DNA from: Thermococci archaeon
GTDB lineage: Archaea > Methanobacteriota_B > Thermococci > Thermococcales > Thermococcaceae
DNA: 5,441 nucleotides
NCBI GenBank assembly: GCA_003660485.1
Contig: QMUI01000077.1
Span: forward strand, 1-5,441
Reading direction: 5' to 3'
In this document: positions 5,371-5,441 of the stretch, one piece after another
Layout: each line of letters begins with the position of its first letter
Position numbering within the stretch: position 1 is the stretch's first letter
Notes under the pieces: generated by a model
Databases searched by the model: none
The model's input: the letters and a program-made list of their open reading frames with translations, nothing else
Told to the model about the DNA's origin: nothing
Program-made: the position numbers and the translations under genes

Positions 5371-5441
5371 AAGACCTGCTCGGGTCTAGAATTCTAGATC
5401 AAGAGTTTAAGCTGGAGGATATTGAATTTAACTTAATACTG
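5355..5441 (+). CDS. Possible 5' end of a + strand gene, or a remnant (very uncertain)
   Basis: One + strand frame has no stop from 5322 to the window end, and its last part (residues such as GSRILDQEFKLEDIEF from 5382 on) reads like ordinary protein rather than T-rich noise. The only plausible starts in it are TTG codons, at 5340 and 5355, and neither has a convincing ribosome binding site. I do not recognise the protein. It could be the start of a gene divergent from glyA, a decayed gene, or chance. Confidence 0.15.
   Translation, partial: MFCGVKDLLGSRILDQEFKLEDIEFNLIL
5383..5400. repeat. 18-bp palindrome with perfect 14-bp core
   Basis: TCTAGAATTCTAGA (5385-5398) is identical to its reverse complement. 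G5383/C5400 also pair, and only G5384/T5399 form a wobble. It overlaps a second inverted repeat, AGACCTG/CGGGTCT (5372-5378 and 5381-5387), so the two structures cannot form together. No function is visible; it may be a dimeric regulator site for a gene beyond the window. Confidence 0.45.

Noticed and set aside
5385..5398. XbaI-EcoRI-XbaI arrangement suggesting a cloning linker
   Set aside because: A natural 14-bp palindrome explains it, the flanks show no vector-like sequence, and a similar GGGTCTAGAAT occurs naturally at 935-945.

Overview
The window looks like chromosomal DNA of a hyperthermophilic euryarchaeon of the order Thermococcales, most likely Pyrococcus. The reasons are the protein families present (ferredoxin-linked 2-oxoacid oxidoreductase subunits, archaeal-type serine hydroxymethyltransferase), strong GGTGA/GAGGTG-type ribosome binding sites, archaeal TATA boxes, T-tract terminators and very tight gene packing. 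The species call is from memory of the proteins, not from a search. I saw no mobile element, CRISPR array, tRNA or rRNA.

Left part, + strand (1-1978). The window opens inside the last third of a 2-oxoacid:ferredoxin oxidoreductase beta subunit gene. The gamma subunit gene follows with an ATGA stop/start overlap and ends the operon at a tandem T-tract terminator. A separate promoter then drives a lipoprotein substrate-binding protein of the cobalamin/ferric-siderophore ABC class. Its leader carries a 19-bp palindrome, and no permease or ATPase gene accompanies it here.

Right part, - strand (1987-5152, read right to left). Serine hydroxymethyltransferase (glyA) comes first. A 74-nt gap with a pyrimidine tract and a 23-bp imperfect palindrome follows. 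Next is a subfamily IA HAD hydrolase, then an ASCH-domain protein whose start lies inside the HAD gene. Finally, behind its own promoter, comes a small integral membrane protein of the Sm_multidrug_ex family, related to DedA/VTT. This last gene converges on the substrate-binding protein gene with only 8 nt between the stop codons.

Right edge (5153-5441). About 290 nt have no confident gene. This stretch holds the glyA promoter, a strongly T-biased tract (55 T against 11 A in 90 nt on the + strand), a near-perfect 18-bp palindrome, and a weak open frame leaving the window.

The named pathways are central metabolism: 2-oxoacid oxidation to acyl-CoA with reduced ferredoxin, and glycine/serine one-carbon exchange. 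The least understood parts are the coupled HAD-ASCH pair, the orphan binding protein, the VTT-like membrane protein, and the palindromes in three intergenic regions. I do not see a clear new multi-gene system; these are the best leads.
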